This document shows, piece after piece, positions 17,168 through 25,270 of a stretch of DNA of 63,403 nt. Made by a program: the position numbers and the translations under genes. The DNA is from Bifidobacterium italicum (GTDB lineage Bacteria; Actinomycetota; Actinomycetes; Actinomycetales; Bifidobacteriaceae): assembly GCF_002286915.1 (NCBI RefSeq), contig NZ_MVOG01000007.1, positions 1-63,403 of the forward strand, in the 5' to 3' direction. Every line of letters starts with the position of its first letter. Positions within the stretch are counted from its first letter, which is position 1. The notes under the pieces are model-generated. The model was not told the DNA's origin and did no database searches. It was given only the letters and a program-made list of their open reading frames with translations.

Positions 17168-18136
17168 TCAGAATCCGATCCGCGTGCGGCCGTACTGGTC
17201 GAGCCACCGCAGGATCGCGCCTTCGCGCAGCGCCCACGGGCACACTTCGATCTCGTTGATGCCGAGAGCGTCCATGATCTCGACGGCCACGATGCCCGCG
17301 CCGACGATCGACCCGGCGCGGTCCTGCGTGATGCCCGGCAACGCGGCGCGCTGCGCCGGCTCGATGCTCGCCAGCCGCGGCAGCCAATCCTCGAGCTGTT
17401 CACGCTCCACCGACAGCGCGTCCTCGCGTCCCGGCTGATGGATGACCGACCCGGCGAGACGCGCGAGCGAACGGATCGCCTTCGACGTGCCCACCGCGTG
17501 GCTCGTGTAGTCCTCAGCCGGGATCGCGCCGACGAGGTCGGCGATGCGTTTGCGCACCTTCTTGCGCGCCGCCTCGAGCTCCTTCGGCGTCGCCATGCCG
17601 CCGGGAAGGTAGTCGCGCGTGACGATGCCGGCGCCGATGCGCGCGCTCGTCGCGCCCGACGGCTCCTCCTCGGAGCCGAGCGCCACCTCGAGCGAGCCGC
17701 CGCCGATGTCGATGACGAGCAGCCGCCCTGCGTCCCACCCGTACCAGCGGCGCGCGGCGAGGAACGTGAGCCGCGCCTCGTCATCGCCGGAGAGCACGGT
17801 GATGCGCTGTCCGACGATCTCCTCGATCCGGTGCAGGATCTTGTTGCCGTTCGGCGCGTCGTGGATCGCCGACGTCGCGAGCGCGAGCAACTGCGAGATC
17901 TGGTAGCGTTCGGCGAGCTGCATCGATTCGTCGACGGCGTTGAGCAACGCGTCGACGCCGGCCTTCCTGATCGACCCGTCCTCTTTGAGGAAGTCCATGA
18001 GCCGCACCGTCGTCTTCGTGCTCGCCTCCGGTTCGGGCCGCGAGCCGACGGCGGCGTCGACGATGAGCATGTGCACGGTGTTCGAGCCGATGTCGAGCAC
18101 GCCGAGTCGGGTGGAATGCGTTTTCGAATTCGCCAT
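17168..18136 (-). CDS. ppx: Ppx/GppA-family exopolyphosphatase
   Basis: A 322-residue enzyme of the ASKHA fold that hydrolyses terminal phosphate from polyphosphate, or pppGpp to ppGpp. The phosphate-binding loops are clear: GVLDIGSNTVHMLIVD (residues 12-27) and VIDIGGGSLEVALG (about 138-151), with ATSAIHDA between. It has the short actinobacterial form without the C-terminal HD domain. Which of the two activities it has cannot be told from sequence. It is followed on the same strand, further upstream, by the aminotransferase gene with a 118-base gap. Confidence 0.9.
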   Translation of the reverse strand: MANSKTHSTRLGVLDIGSNTVHMLIVDAAVGSRPEPEASTKTTVRLMDFLKEDGSIRKAGVDALLNAVDESMQLAERYQISQLLALATSAIHDAPNGNKILHRIEEIVGQRITVLSGDDEARLTFLAARRWYGWDAGRLLVIDIGGGSLEVALGSEEEPSGATSARIGAGIVTRDYLPGGMATPKELEAARKKVRKRIADLVGAIPAEDYTSHAVGTSKAIRSLARLAGSVIHQPGREDALSVEREQLEDWLPRLASIEPAQRAALPGITQDRAGSIVGAGIVAVEIMDALGINEIEVCPWALREGAILRWLDQYGRTRIGF

Positions 18137-18254
18137 ACGTCCTCTTCTTTATTGTGTTGTCGAGGTTCCTATGTTGTTGCAGTGCCTGTGTTTTGCGTCG
18201 AGGTCGTGTTCCGTTCCGGCCCTTCCCGGCCGTCTGACGGGGAGCCCGCGGCCG

Positions 18255-19571
18255 TCACCGTGCGCGCAGTCCGCCGACGAAGGTCTTGAGACGGCTCAGG
18301 CCCTCGCGCAGCGCGTCGCGGGACGCCGCATACGACAGCCGCACATGGGTGTCCGCCGTCGCTTCGCCGAAGTCGGCGCCCGGCGTCAACGCGACATGCG
18401 CCTCGGTGAGCGCGCGTTCGCAGAACCCGGTGGCCGTCAGTCCCGTCGGGCTCACGTCGAAGTAGGCGTAGAAGGCGCCGTTGGGCTCGACGTCGACCGG
18501 CAGTCCCAGATCGGCGAGCCCGTCGACGACGATGCGGCGCCGTGCAAGCAGCTCGAGCCTGCGCTGTTCACTGATGGCGAGCGCCTCGTCGTCGAAGCAC
18601 GCCATCGCCGCCATCTGCGTCGGCGTGTGCGCGCTGAGGAAGAAGTTCGCCGCGAGCCTGTCGACGGCGTCGACGACGCCGTCGGGCACGACGAGCCAGC
18701 CGAGCCGCCAGCCGGTCATGCCGAAGTACTTCGAGAAGCTGCTGCAGACGATCGCGTCCGGGTCGATGGCGAGCACCGACGGCACGCGGCTGCCGTCGGG
18801 CTCGACGTCGGCGAGGTCGAGGTAGGTTTCGTCGACGATGCGCCATGCGCCGCGCTCGGCCGCGTAGTCGCATACGGCGCGCAGCGTGTCCCGTTTGATC
18901 GTCGTGCCGGTCGGGTTCGACGGCGACGTCACCATGACGGCCGTCGTGCGCTTCGACCAGTGGTCGTCGAGCAGCCGCGGCGTCAGATGGAAGCGCGTCG
19001 CCGCGCTCGTCGGCACGTCGACGACGACGCCGCCGAAGGAACGCACGAGTTCGCGGTTCGTCGGATACGACGGGTCGGCGATGATCACCTCGTCGCCGTC
19101 GTCGACGGTGAGCGCGGCCGCGAGCAGCAGCGCCGACGAGCCGCCTTCGGTGATGACGATGCGCGCCGGGTCGACGTCCACGCCGTGCTGCGTCGCGTAG
19201 AACCGCGCGATCTTCTCGCGCAGCTGCGGCAGTCCGCGCGATTCCGCGTACGGCAGCGGGCGACCGTCGTACAGGTCGCGCATCGCCAGACGCACCGGCT
19301 CGGGCGCTCCGTAGTCCGGCTGTCCGACGTTGAGTTTGATGACGTCGTCGCCGGCGGCGATCATGACGTTCGCGCGCTCGCCGATCTGCATCGCACGGAA
19401 CGGATGCACCTCGCGAGCGCGTTTCGACAGCTTCGGCAGCGGCCGCGCCGCGTCGTCCGTCGGGTGCGGTTCGTGCCAGTCCGCCGTACGCCGTCCGGCC
19501 TCGGCGTCCTGCGCGCCGCCCCGCCCCGTCGTCTTGTGCGCCGTATCGTCTCCGCGCGCTTCATCCGTCAT
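18255..19571 (-). CDS. Pyridoxal-phosphate aminotransferase, class I/II
   Basis: A 438-residue fold-type I aminotransferase. Residues 1-45 are an unusual hydrophilic extension. The enzyme proper has KLNVGQPDYGAP, SNPTG with the substrate-binding Asn, IVDETYLDL and the cofactor lysine in SSFSKYFGMTGWRLGW. This set is typical of aspartate- or aromatic/branched-chain-type aminotransferases; the amino acid is not deducible. ATG 19571 follows AAGGAGA and overlaps the stop of vsr (ATGA), so the two are translationally coupled. Confidence 0.9.
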   Translation of the reverse strand: MTDEARGDDTAHKTTGRGGAQDAEAGRRTADWHEPHPTDDAARPLPKLSKRAREVHPFRAMQIGERANVMIAAGDDVIKLNVGQPDYGAPEPVRLAMRDLYDGRPLPYAESRGLPQLREKIARFYATQHGVDVDPARIVITEGGSSALLLAAALTVDDGDEVIIADPSYPTNRELVRSFGGVVVDVPTSAATRFHLTPRLLDDHWSKRTTAVMVTSPSNPTGTTIKRDTLRAVCDYAAERGAWRIVDETYLDLADVEPDGSRVPSVLAIDPDAIVCSSFSKYFGMTGWRLGWLVVPDGVVDAVDRLAANFFLSAHTPTQMAAMACFDDEALAISEQRRLELLARRRIVVDGLADLGLPVDVEPNGAFYAYFDVSPTGLTATGFCERALTEAHVALTPGADFGEATADTHVRLSYAASRDALREGLSRLKTFVGGLRAR

Positions 19572-20302
19572 ATCGTCTCCTTGCCGTCGCCGGTGCGCCG
19601 CGTCCGGGACATGTGAGAGTCCGCGGCGTGCTCCACCGCCTTCATTGTGCCACCACTCCCGCACACCGCGTCGGGCGGCGCCTGCCCGTCACGGCCGCCG
19701 TCGACGATCTGTTCGACGAGACGTTCGAGCCGGCTTGCGCGCGTCGCGTCGCCCAGTTCGCACTCCCACACGTCGATGACGCGCCAGCCCATGCGCCGCA
19801 GCTCGTCGTGCTGGCGCCGGTCGCGCTCACGGTTGCGTTGCAGCTTCTCGCGCCAGAACGCCGTGTTCGTCTTCGGCATCGTATGGCCGCCGCAGCCTTC
19901 GTGCATGTGCCAGAAGCAGCCGTTGACGAACACGATCGTGTGGTATTTCGACAGCACGACGTCCGGATGGCCCGGATAGCGCCTGTCGTTCTTGCGAAAG
20001 CGCATGCCGCGGGCGAACAGGTAGCTGCGCACGATGCGTTCGATCGACGTGTCCTTGCCGCGGATGCGCGACATCGTGTAGCTGCGCGTCCCCTTCGCGT
20101 ACTTCGTCTTCCCCTTCGCCGCCCGTCGCCGGCGCGCCGGCGCGGCCGAGCTCGACGCCTGCGACGCCGACACGCCCCTCTCCGCCGTCCGCTTCTCCTC
20201 GGTGTCCTTCTGCACGGTGTCCTTCTCCGCGATGTCCTTCTCCGCGATGTCCTTCTCCGCGATGTCCTTCTCCGCCGTGCCCTTCGCTGCCGATGCCGTC
20301 AT
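19568..20302 (-). CDS. vsr: Very short patch repair (Vsr) mismatch endonuclease with repeat-containing N-terminal extension
   Basis: A 244-residue protein whose residues 75-205 are a Vsr endonuclease: RSYTMSRIRGKDTSIE, PGHPDVVLSKY with the catalytic Asp, FVNGCFWHMHEGC with structural zinc ligands, and WRVIDVWECEL. Vsr nicks beside T:G mismatches that arise when 5-methylcytosine deaminates, so it normally accompanies a cytosine methylase; none is visible here. The first 75 residues are an extension built on a five-residue repeat (AEKDI type) encoded by a 15-bp tandem repeat. A later start near the zinc-fold core is possible. It overlaps the aminotransferase start by four bases. Confidence 0.9.
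   Translation of the reverse strand: MTASAAKGTAEKDIAEKDIAEKDIAEKDTVQKDTEEKRTAERGVSASQASSSAAPARRRRAAKGKTKYAKGTRSYTMSRIRGKDTSIERIVRSYLFARGMRFRKNDRRYPGHPDVVLSKYHTIVFVNGCFWHMHEGCGGHTMPKTNTAFWREKLQRNRERDRRQHDELRRMGWRVIDVWECELGDATRASRLERLVEQIVDGGRDGQAPPDAVCGSGGTMKAVEHAADSHMSRTRRTGDGKETI
20205..20279. repeat. 15-bp tandem repeat inside vsr
   Basis: TCCTTCTCCGCGATG is present in three perfect copies (20220-20264), flanked by one degenerate copy on each side (20205-20219 and 20265-20279). It encodes the AEKDI-type repeat of the Vsr extension. Because the unit is a multiple of three, copy-number change keeps the frame. Confidence 0.88.
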
Positions 20303-20738
20303 GTCGCCCACACGGCCATCGTAGCGGGATCCATGCGCATGCCCGTCGCCCCCAATCCTCCTCCCCGCCCCCGATAGGCCGCGCATGCGCGATGCGCATG
20401 GCGGCGGAGCGGTGCTGGCCTCCGCGCGCGCATCGGGCGACCGTCGCCTTGGTTGGTGTGTTTCGCGGTTGGGGCGGGGAACGCCGCGCACATATGGGGC
20501 GGCATATGGGGCGCGGCGTCGCCGGCGCGCGCCCTCAGCAATCCGCGAACGCGAGGACCGCCGTTGGTCGATATGCCGGTTGGTGCGCAAGCGCGCACCG
20601 GTTTTGCGCTCGCAGGCAACATGACCGCCCCGACGCCGACACGCTAGCGTAGGAAGCAGAATGATACGACGACCGCGGCCTACGCAGCGACGCCTCGCGA
20701 CGGCGCAGGACGCCGTCACCGACCCAAAAGGACCCGAC

Positions 20739-21875
20739 ATGACCGACACGACCCACGACGACCCGACCCGGTCCGTCCCGAACGACCAGAACACGCAGCC
20801 CGAGCCCGCGGCGGCGACCGCCGCGACGGCGCACACGACCGAAAACGAGGCGCCCGACGTCTCGCGTCCACTCAACGTGGCGATCCTCGGCGCCGGCCGC
20901 ATCGCGCAGTCGATGGCGCGCACCCTGACGATGATGGCCGCCGACGCGCGCTACGCCTCGCTCGTCACGCCGTACGCGGTCGCGTCGCGCTCGGCCGCGA
21001 AGGCGCGCGCCTTCGCGCAGCAGTTCGGACTGCGCACCTCCTTCGGCTCCTACCGCGGCATGCTCGCCGACCCGGACGTCGACCTCGTCTACATCGCCAC
21101 GCCGCACCCGCTGCACGCCGAACAGGCGATCGCCTGCATGCGCGCCGGCAAGCATGTGCTCGTCGAGAAGCCCTTCGCCGTCAACGTCGACGAGGCCCGG
21201 CGCATGCTCGACGTCTCGTCGGCGACGAACCGCTTCTGCGGCGAGGCGATGTGGACGCGCTTCATGCCGTCGCGCCTCATCATCGACCGCGTCGTCGCAT
21301 CCGGCAGGATCGGCGCGATCACGTCGGTCGCCGCCGACCTGAGCTATCCGATGACGCACAAGAAACGCCTGACCGACCCGAATCTGGCCGGCGGCGCGCT
21401 GCTCGACGTCGGCGTCTACCCGCTCAACTTCATCGACATGGTCGTCGGCGACCGCGAGATCACGAAGATCGTCACGTCGATGACGCCGCTGCCGACCGGC
21501 GTCGACGCGCAGAACGCGACGACGCTGTACTTCGACGACGGCACGATGGCGAACGCGACGTCGTCGATGATGTGCGCGTCCGACCGCGCCGGCCACATCC
21601 GCGGCACGAACGGCTACATCGACTGCGCGAACATCAACGACGTCAGCGCCGTCGACGTCCACGCCGCCGACCATACGCTCCTCGACCACATCGACGTGCC
21701 GGCGCAGCTGACCGGCTACGAATACGAGGTCGCGGCGGCCGTGCGCGCGATCCGCGCCGGCCGGCGCGACTGCATCGAGATGCTGCACGCCGACACGCTG
21801 CGCATGCTTGCGCTCACCGACACGCTGCGCGCGCATTGGGGGCTGCGCTACCCCTTCGAGCCCGACGCCCGTTGA
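20739..21875 (+). CDS. Gfo/Idh/MocA-family NAD(P)-dependent oxidoreductase
   Basis: A 378-residue enzyme. After a 40-residue acidic leader comes a Rossmann fold (VAILGAGRIAQSMA, residues 47-60), IATPHPLHAEQA and the family signature VLVEKPF, with the C-terminal domain containing GGALLDVGVYPLNF. Such enzymes oxidise or reduce sugars, inositols or related polyols; the substrate is unknown. AAAAGGA lies eight bases upstream of ATG 20739. It is divergent from vsr, with 436 bases between the two starts (20303-20738); that gap shows no other gene. Confidence 0.88.
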   Translation: MTDTTHDDPTRSVPNDQNTQPEPAAATAATAHTTENEAPDVSRPLNVAILGAGRIAQSMARTLTMMAADARYASLVTPYAVASRSAAKARAFAQQFGLRTSFGSYRGMLADPDVDLVYIATPHPLHAEQAIACMRAGKHVLVEKPFAVNVDEARRMLDVSSATNRFCGEAMWTRFMPSRLIIDRVVASGRIGAITSVAADLSYPMTHKKRLTDPNLAGGALLDVGVYPLNFIDMVVGDREITKIVTSMTPLPTGVDAQNATTLYFDDGTMANATSSMMCASDRAGHIRGTNGYIDCANINDVSAVDVHAADHTLLDHIDVPAQLTGYEYEVAAAVRAIRAGRRDCIEMLHADTLRMLALTDTLRAHWGLRYPFEPDAR

Positions 21876-22051
21876 GGCGCGGCCGGACGTCCCACGACGA
21901 ATAATGAGATGCCCGGGTACACAATGTAGGACATCCGCCAAGCGATCATCGGGAAGCTGCTAGCGTGACCTTGTGCGCATCCGCGCGCAAGCACGCACAG
22001 CCGTTATCGCGTGTACACGAAACCGCGAACATTGCATGCGGAGGAAACACC

Positions 22052-23500
22052 ATGACGATGCGAGCCGAACGCTCCGGGCTGCTCAAATACCGTGAGCTCG
22101 CGCAGATGCGGGAATTCGTCGACCACGAATGGGGGTTCGCAGACGAATTCGACGGCCCCACCTTCCTGTGGGATCCGGCGATCAGCACCTGCGCGCGCCA
22201 TGAAGACGCGCTGCGCGCCGACGTTCCGGTGGCGCCCGCCGACGAGGCCGAGCAGATCATCGACCGCCCGATGCGGTGGTACCTCGACGGCGTCGCCGCC
22301 GCCACGCCGGGCGCGCGGCGCACCGACGAGGGCATCGATGTGCCGCGCGCCGACATGCCATCCTTCCGTCTCGAATCGCAGGCGCTCGCCGGCGTCGACG
22401 CGGTCGTCGCGAACGCGACCGGCAGCAGCCGCTGGCTCGACGGCACACGCAACCTGTGCCGAGCGATCGAGCTGACCGCCCGATTCCTGGGCATGTGCGA
22501 GGACCGCAACCAGGAGGGACTCGAATACCTCAAGGAACTGCTGCAGATCACACGCATCTATCTCGACGCCGTCGCGCACCACGCCGATCCGGGCGTCGGC
22601 GCGCAGGCGCTGCGCATGGTCACGGCCGTCGCCTGCAACGAGGATTTCCGCCTCAACCCGATGCCGATGATCGAACTGCTGTCCTGCTGCCTGTCCTTCG
22701 CGCGCTACGACGACACCTGCGTGCACGCGTACGAGACGCTCGACACGGCGCTCGCCAGCATGGACGAGATGGCGCGCCGCTACGGCGAGGCGGCCGACGA
22801 GGACGCGCGCTTCCGTTCGATGATCGACGACGAGTACGCCTTCGAACTCGCCGACCTGTCCGGACTCGCCAACGACCTGTACGCGACGGGCCAGTCGGAC
22901 CCGCAGCCCGACCGTCAGGACATGGAGCTGCATGCGCACTACCGTTTCCGCCAGGCGGTGCTGCTGCTGCGGCACGACCTGATGCGCATGGGCGGCGACG
23001 CGGACGGCGCGGACGCGCTGCTGCGCGAGCATGCGACGACGTCGCCTCTCGGCGACGCGTACGCGGCCCGGCTGATCCATGCGCGCCGTTGGAACGATCT
23101 GCTCGAGTTCACGTCGACGATGGTCGCCGACCAGAGCGCGCCGTTCCTCGTCATGTTCCCCGACGAACTCGTCCCCTACGACTGGGAGTCGCTCGAGGAG
23201 GTCGCGCTGCAGGCCCTCGACGACCGCCCGCGCCTGCGCGACCTGTACCGCGAACGGGTGCTGTCCTCCTTCGATGAGGACGAGATGCCGGCGTTGACGA
23301 ATCTGCGGCATGTCAGCACGAACCGCGAATGGCGCGACCAGGTGGCGCGCATCGTCGAGATCTACCATCATGAGGGGACGCACGCCGTGCGCAACCGCGT
23401 CTACGAGCGGCTGCTCGTCATGCAGGGGCTGCGCGACGAGGCGATGCGTTATCTCGACGATTTCCCCGACGCGTGGCCCGATCTCGCCGAGATCCTGTGA
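22052..23500 (+). CDS. Helical protein of unknown function
   Basis: A 482-residue soluble protein of no family I can name. It is acidic and predicted mostly helical, with repeated pairs of amphipathic helices (for example GLEYLKELLQITRIYLDAVA and later segments ending WPDLAEIL) that look like TPR- or HEAT-type solenoid repeats. No catalytic motif, signal peptide or transmembrane segment is visible. GGAGGAAACACC precedes ATG 22052. It follows the oxidoreductase on the same strand by 176 bases and ends before a long hairpin. A scaffold role is a guess. Confidence 0.72.
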   Translation: MTMRAERSGLLKYRELAQMREFVDHEWGFADEFDGPTFLWDPAISTCARHEDALRADVPVAPADEAEQIIDRPMRWYLDGVAAATPGARRTDEGIDVPRADMPSFRLESQALAGVDAVVANATGSSRWLDGTRNLCRAIELTARFLGMCEDRNQEGLEYLKELLQITRIYLDAVAHHADPGVGAQALRMVTAVACNEDFRLNPMPMIELLSCCLSFARYDDTCVHAYETLDTALASMDEMARRYGEAADEDARFRSMIDDEYAFELADLSGLANDLYATGQSDPQPDRQDMELHAHYRFRQAVLLLRHDLMRMGGDADGADALLREHATTSPLGDAYAARLIHARRWNDLLEFTSTMVADQSAPFLVMFPDELVPYDWESLEEVALQALDDRPRLRDLYRERVLSSFDEDEMPALTNLRHVSTNREWRDQVARIVEIYHHEGTHAVRNRVYERLLVMQGLRDEAMRYLDDFPDAWPDLAEIL

Positions 23501-23540
23501 CGGGTCGGCGGCGAAGGCGCCCCTGAACCGCCCCGATACG

Positions 23541-23588
23541 ACATGAAGCGGCTGCCGACGCCATCAGACGTCGGCAGCCGCTTCATGT
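23541..23588. terminator. Perfect 20-bp hairpin between convergent genes
   Basis: Bases 23541-23560 (ACATGAAGCGGCTGCCGACG) are exactly complementary to 23569-23588, with an eight-base loop. The hairpin sits in the gap between the helical protein and the S10 peptidase and can act on both strands. No U tract follows on either side. Confidence 0.8.
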
Positions 23589-23647
23589 CAGTCCGGCCGC
23601 GCTCACCGCGCCGGCCGGACGAACCCGTCATAGGGACCGCTCAGACC

Positions 23648-25144
23648 TCACTGCGCGGCCTGATCCTCATGGCGCTTGTCATAGAAGGCCTTGAGCTCGG
23701 GGCCGGCCGCGGCGAGCGCCACCTCGTCGCAGTACAGCATGTGGCCGTTCGAATGCAGATGGTATTCGATGCGGTCCTTGAGCGCCTGCGGCAGGAACAG
23801 CTTGTTGATATCGTGGCGCACGTTCCAGTACGGCGTAGCGGCGTCGTGGATGCCGCCGAGCACGCAGATGCGGCTCGTCGGGTTGCGGCGCAGCGCGGTG
23901 GCCAGATCGTAAGCCACGTTCGGCACCTGCGGGGAGCCCATCGTGCCCGGCGCCTGATGCGTCCAGTTCCAGCTCGAGTTGACCTTGAGCGAGAGGCCCT
24001 CGTAGTTCTCGTAGCCCTTGAATCCCATGTCCCCGAGCATCTTCATGTAGACGTCGAGGTAGGCGGCGTTGATCGCGTCGTAGGACGGATCCTCTCCGGC
24101 GAAGAACTCGTTGTCGCCCTGCACGTCCTGATAGCCGTACGTGGTGAAGCGGGTGTCGTAGCGGCCGGTCGTCTCGCCTTCGTCCTTGAGCAGGTTCTTG
24201 CGGAACGTGTCGAGCTCGATGCGCAGCCCCTTCTCCTCGATGAAGTCGGCAGGCAGGCCGATGAACTCGCTCATCTCGCCGGCGATCTTCTTCATCTCGT
24301 CCGCCGGCAACGCGTCGGCGAGCGTCAGGGCACGGGCGAGCGTGTCGTTCGCATAGTCGAACGCCTTGTCGTACCATTCGTACTGGTCGACGCCCGCACC
24401 GGCCTTCTTGAAGTAGTTGGCGGTGGCCGCATACACCGGGAACATGCCCATATAGTAATCGTCCTCGCCGGAGAGCGTCGGCTCGTAGTCGAGGATCGTC
24501 GACTGCTCGGTCACGCCGGCGACGCCCACGCCGTGCTCGCCGAGCATGCGGTAGACGACGGCGTTGCGCATCGTGCCGTAGGATTCGCCGTACAGGTAAT
24601 GCGGGCTGTTCATGCGGTCGTACTTGGTGAGCCATGCGATGATGCCGCGCGTGAACGCGTCGGCGTCGCCGTCGACCCCCCACACCTTCTTCGCGTCGTA
24701 GTTCGGGTCGACATGCGAGTAGCCTGTGCCGAACGCGTCGATGAACACGAGGTCCGAGCTCGGCAGCAGCGAGTACGGATTGTCCTCGACCTCGCCGACG
24801 CCGGTGAGGTGCGCCATGCCGTCGGTCTTGACGCGCTTGGCGCCCATGCCGCCGATGTTGACCATGTAGGACGCGCCGCCGGGGCCTCCGTTCCACAGGA
24901 ACGTGACCGGACGGTCGGACTTGTCCTCATCGTCCGAGACCTGCGAGAACATGAACATGTGGCCGATCATCGCGCCGTCGTCGGCGCGCACCGGAATCAT
25001 CTCCGCGGTGGCCGTGTAGTTGATCGACGCACCGTCCGGCCCCTTCCAGACGTAGTCCTTGCTGGCCGTGGCCGGAAGCGGCTCAAGCGGCTTCTTCTGG
25101 TCATTCTGCGTTGTTTCGCTCTTGGTTTCATTGGCTTCTGCCAT
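23648..25144 (-). CDS. S10-family serine carboxypeptidase-like peptidase
   Basis: A 498-residue alpha/beta-hydrolase of the S10 type. LWNGGPGGAS (84-92) is the family's substrate/oxyanion loop, YGESYG (185-190) holds the catalytic Ser188, GIHDAATPYWN supplies Asp and NGHMLY the His. There is no signal peptide, so it should act in the cytosol, removing C-terminal residues or hydrolysing peptide-like esters and amides. It is the last gene of the four-gene peptide cluster, 126 bases after the permease with a hairpin between. Confidence 0.9.
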   Translation of the reverse strand: MAEANETKSETTQNDQKKPLEPLPATASKDYVWKGPDGASINYTATAEMIPVRADDGAMIGHMFMFSQVSDDEDKSDRPVTFLWNGGPGGASYMVNIGGMGAKRVKTDGMAHLTGVGEVEDNPYSLLPSSDLVFIDAFGTGYSHVDPNYDAKKVWGVDGDADAFTRGIIAWLTKYDRMNSPHYLYGESYGTMRNAVVYRMLGEHGVGVAGVTEQSTILDYEPTLSGEDDYYMGMFPVYAATANYFKKAGAGVDQYEWYDKAFDYANDTLARALTLADALPADEMKKIAGEMSEFIGLPADFIEEKGLRIELDTFRKNLLKDEGETTGRYDTRFTTYGYQDVQGDNEFFAGEDPSYDAINAAYLDVYMKMLGDMGFKGYENYEGLSLKVNSSWNWTHQAPGTMGSPQVPNVAYDLATALRRNPTSRICVLGGIHDAATPYWNVRHDINKLFLPQALKDRIEYHLHSNGHMLYCDEVALAAAGPELKAFYDKRHEDQAAQ

Positions 25145-25212
25145 GACAATGCTCCTTTGGGATGTGGGGCATGCGTGGTGGGATCCGCGTATGCCCCGAC
25201 GAATATCAACAT

Positions 25213-25252
25213 GCGCATGCGGCCGGCCGTGACGCCGACCGGCCGCATGCGC
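25213..25252. terminator. Perfect 14-bp hairpin in the permease-S10 gap
   Basis: GCGCATGCGGCCGG (25213-25226) is the exact reverse complement of 25239-25252, with a 12-base loop. A second, near-perfect inverted repeat of about 10 bp (GGGGCATGCG ... CGTATGCCCC) lies left of it. Without a U tract it may attenuate or stabilise mRNA ends rather than fully stop transcription. Confidence 0.65.
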
Positions 25253-25270
25253 CGTGCGTCGCGACGCCTC

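Noticed and set aside
20205..20279. Possible CRISPR-like array
   Set aside because: The 15-bp units are contiguous without spacers and encode amino-acid repeats inside vsr.
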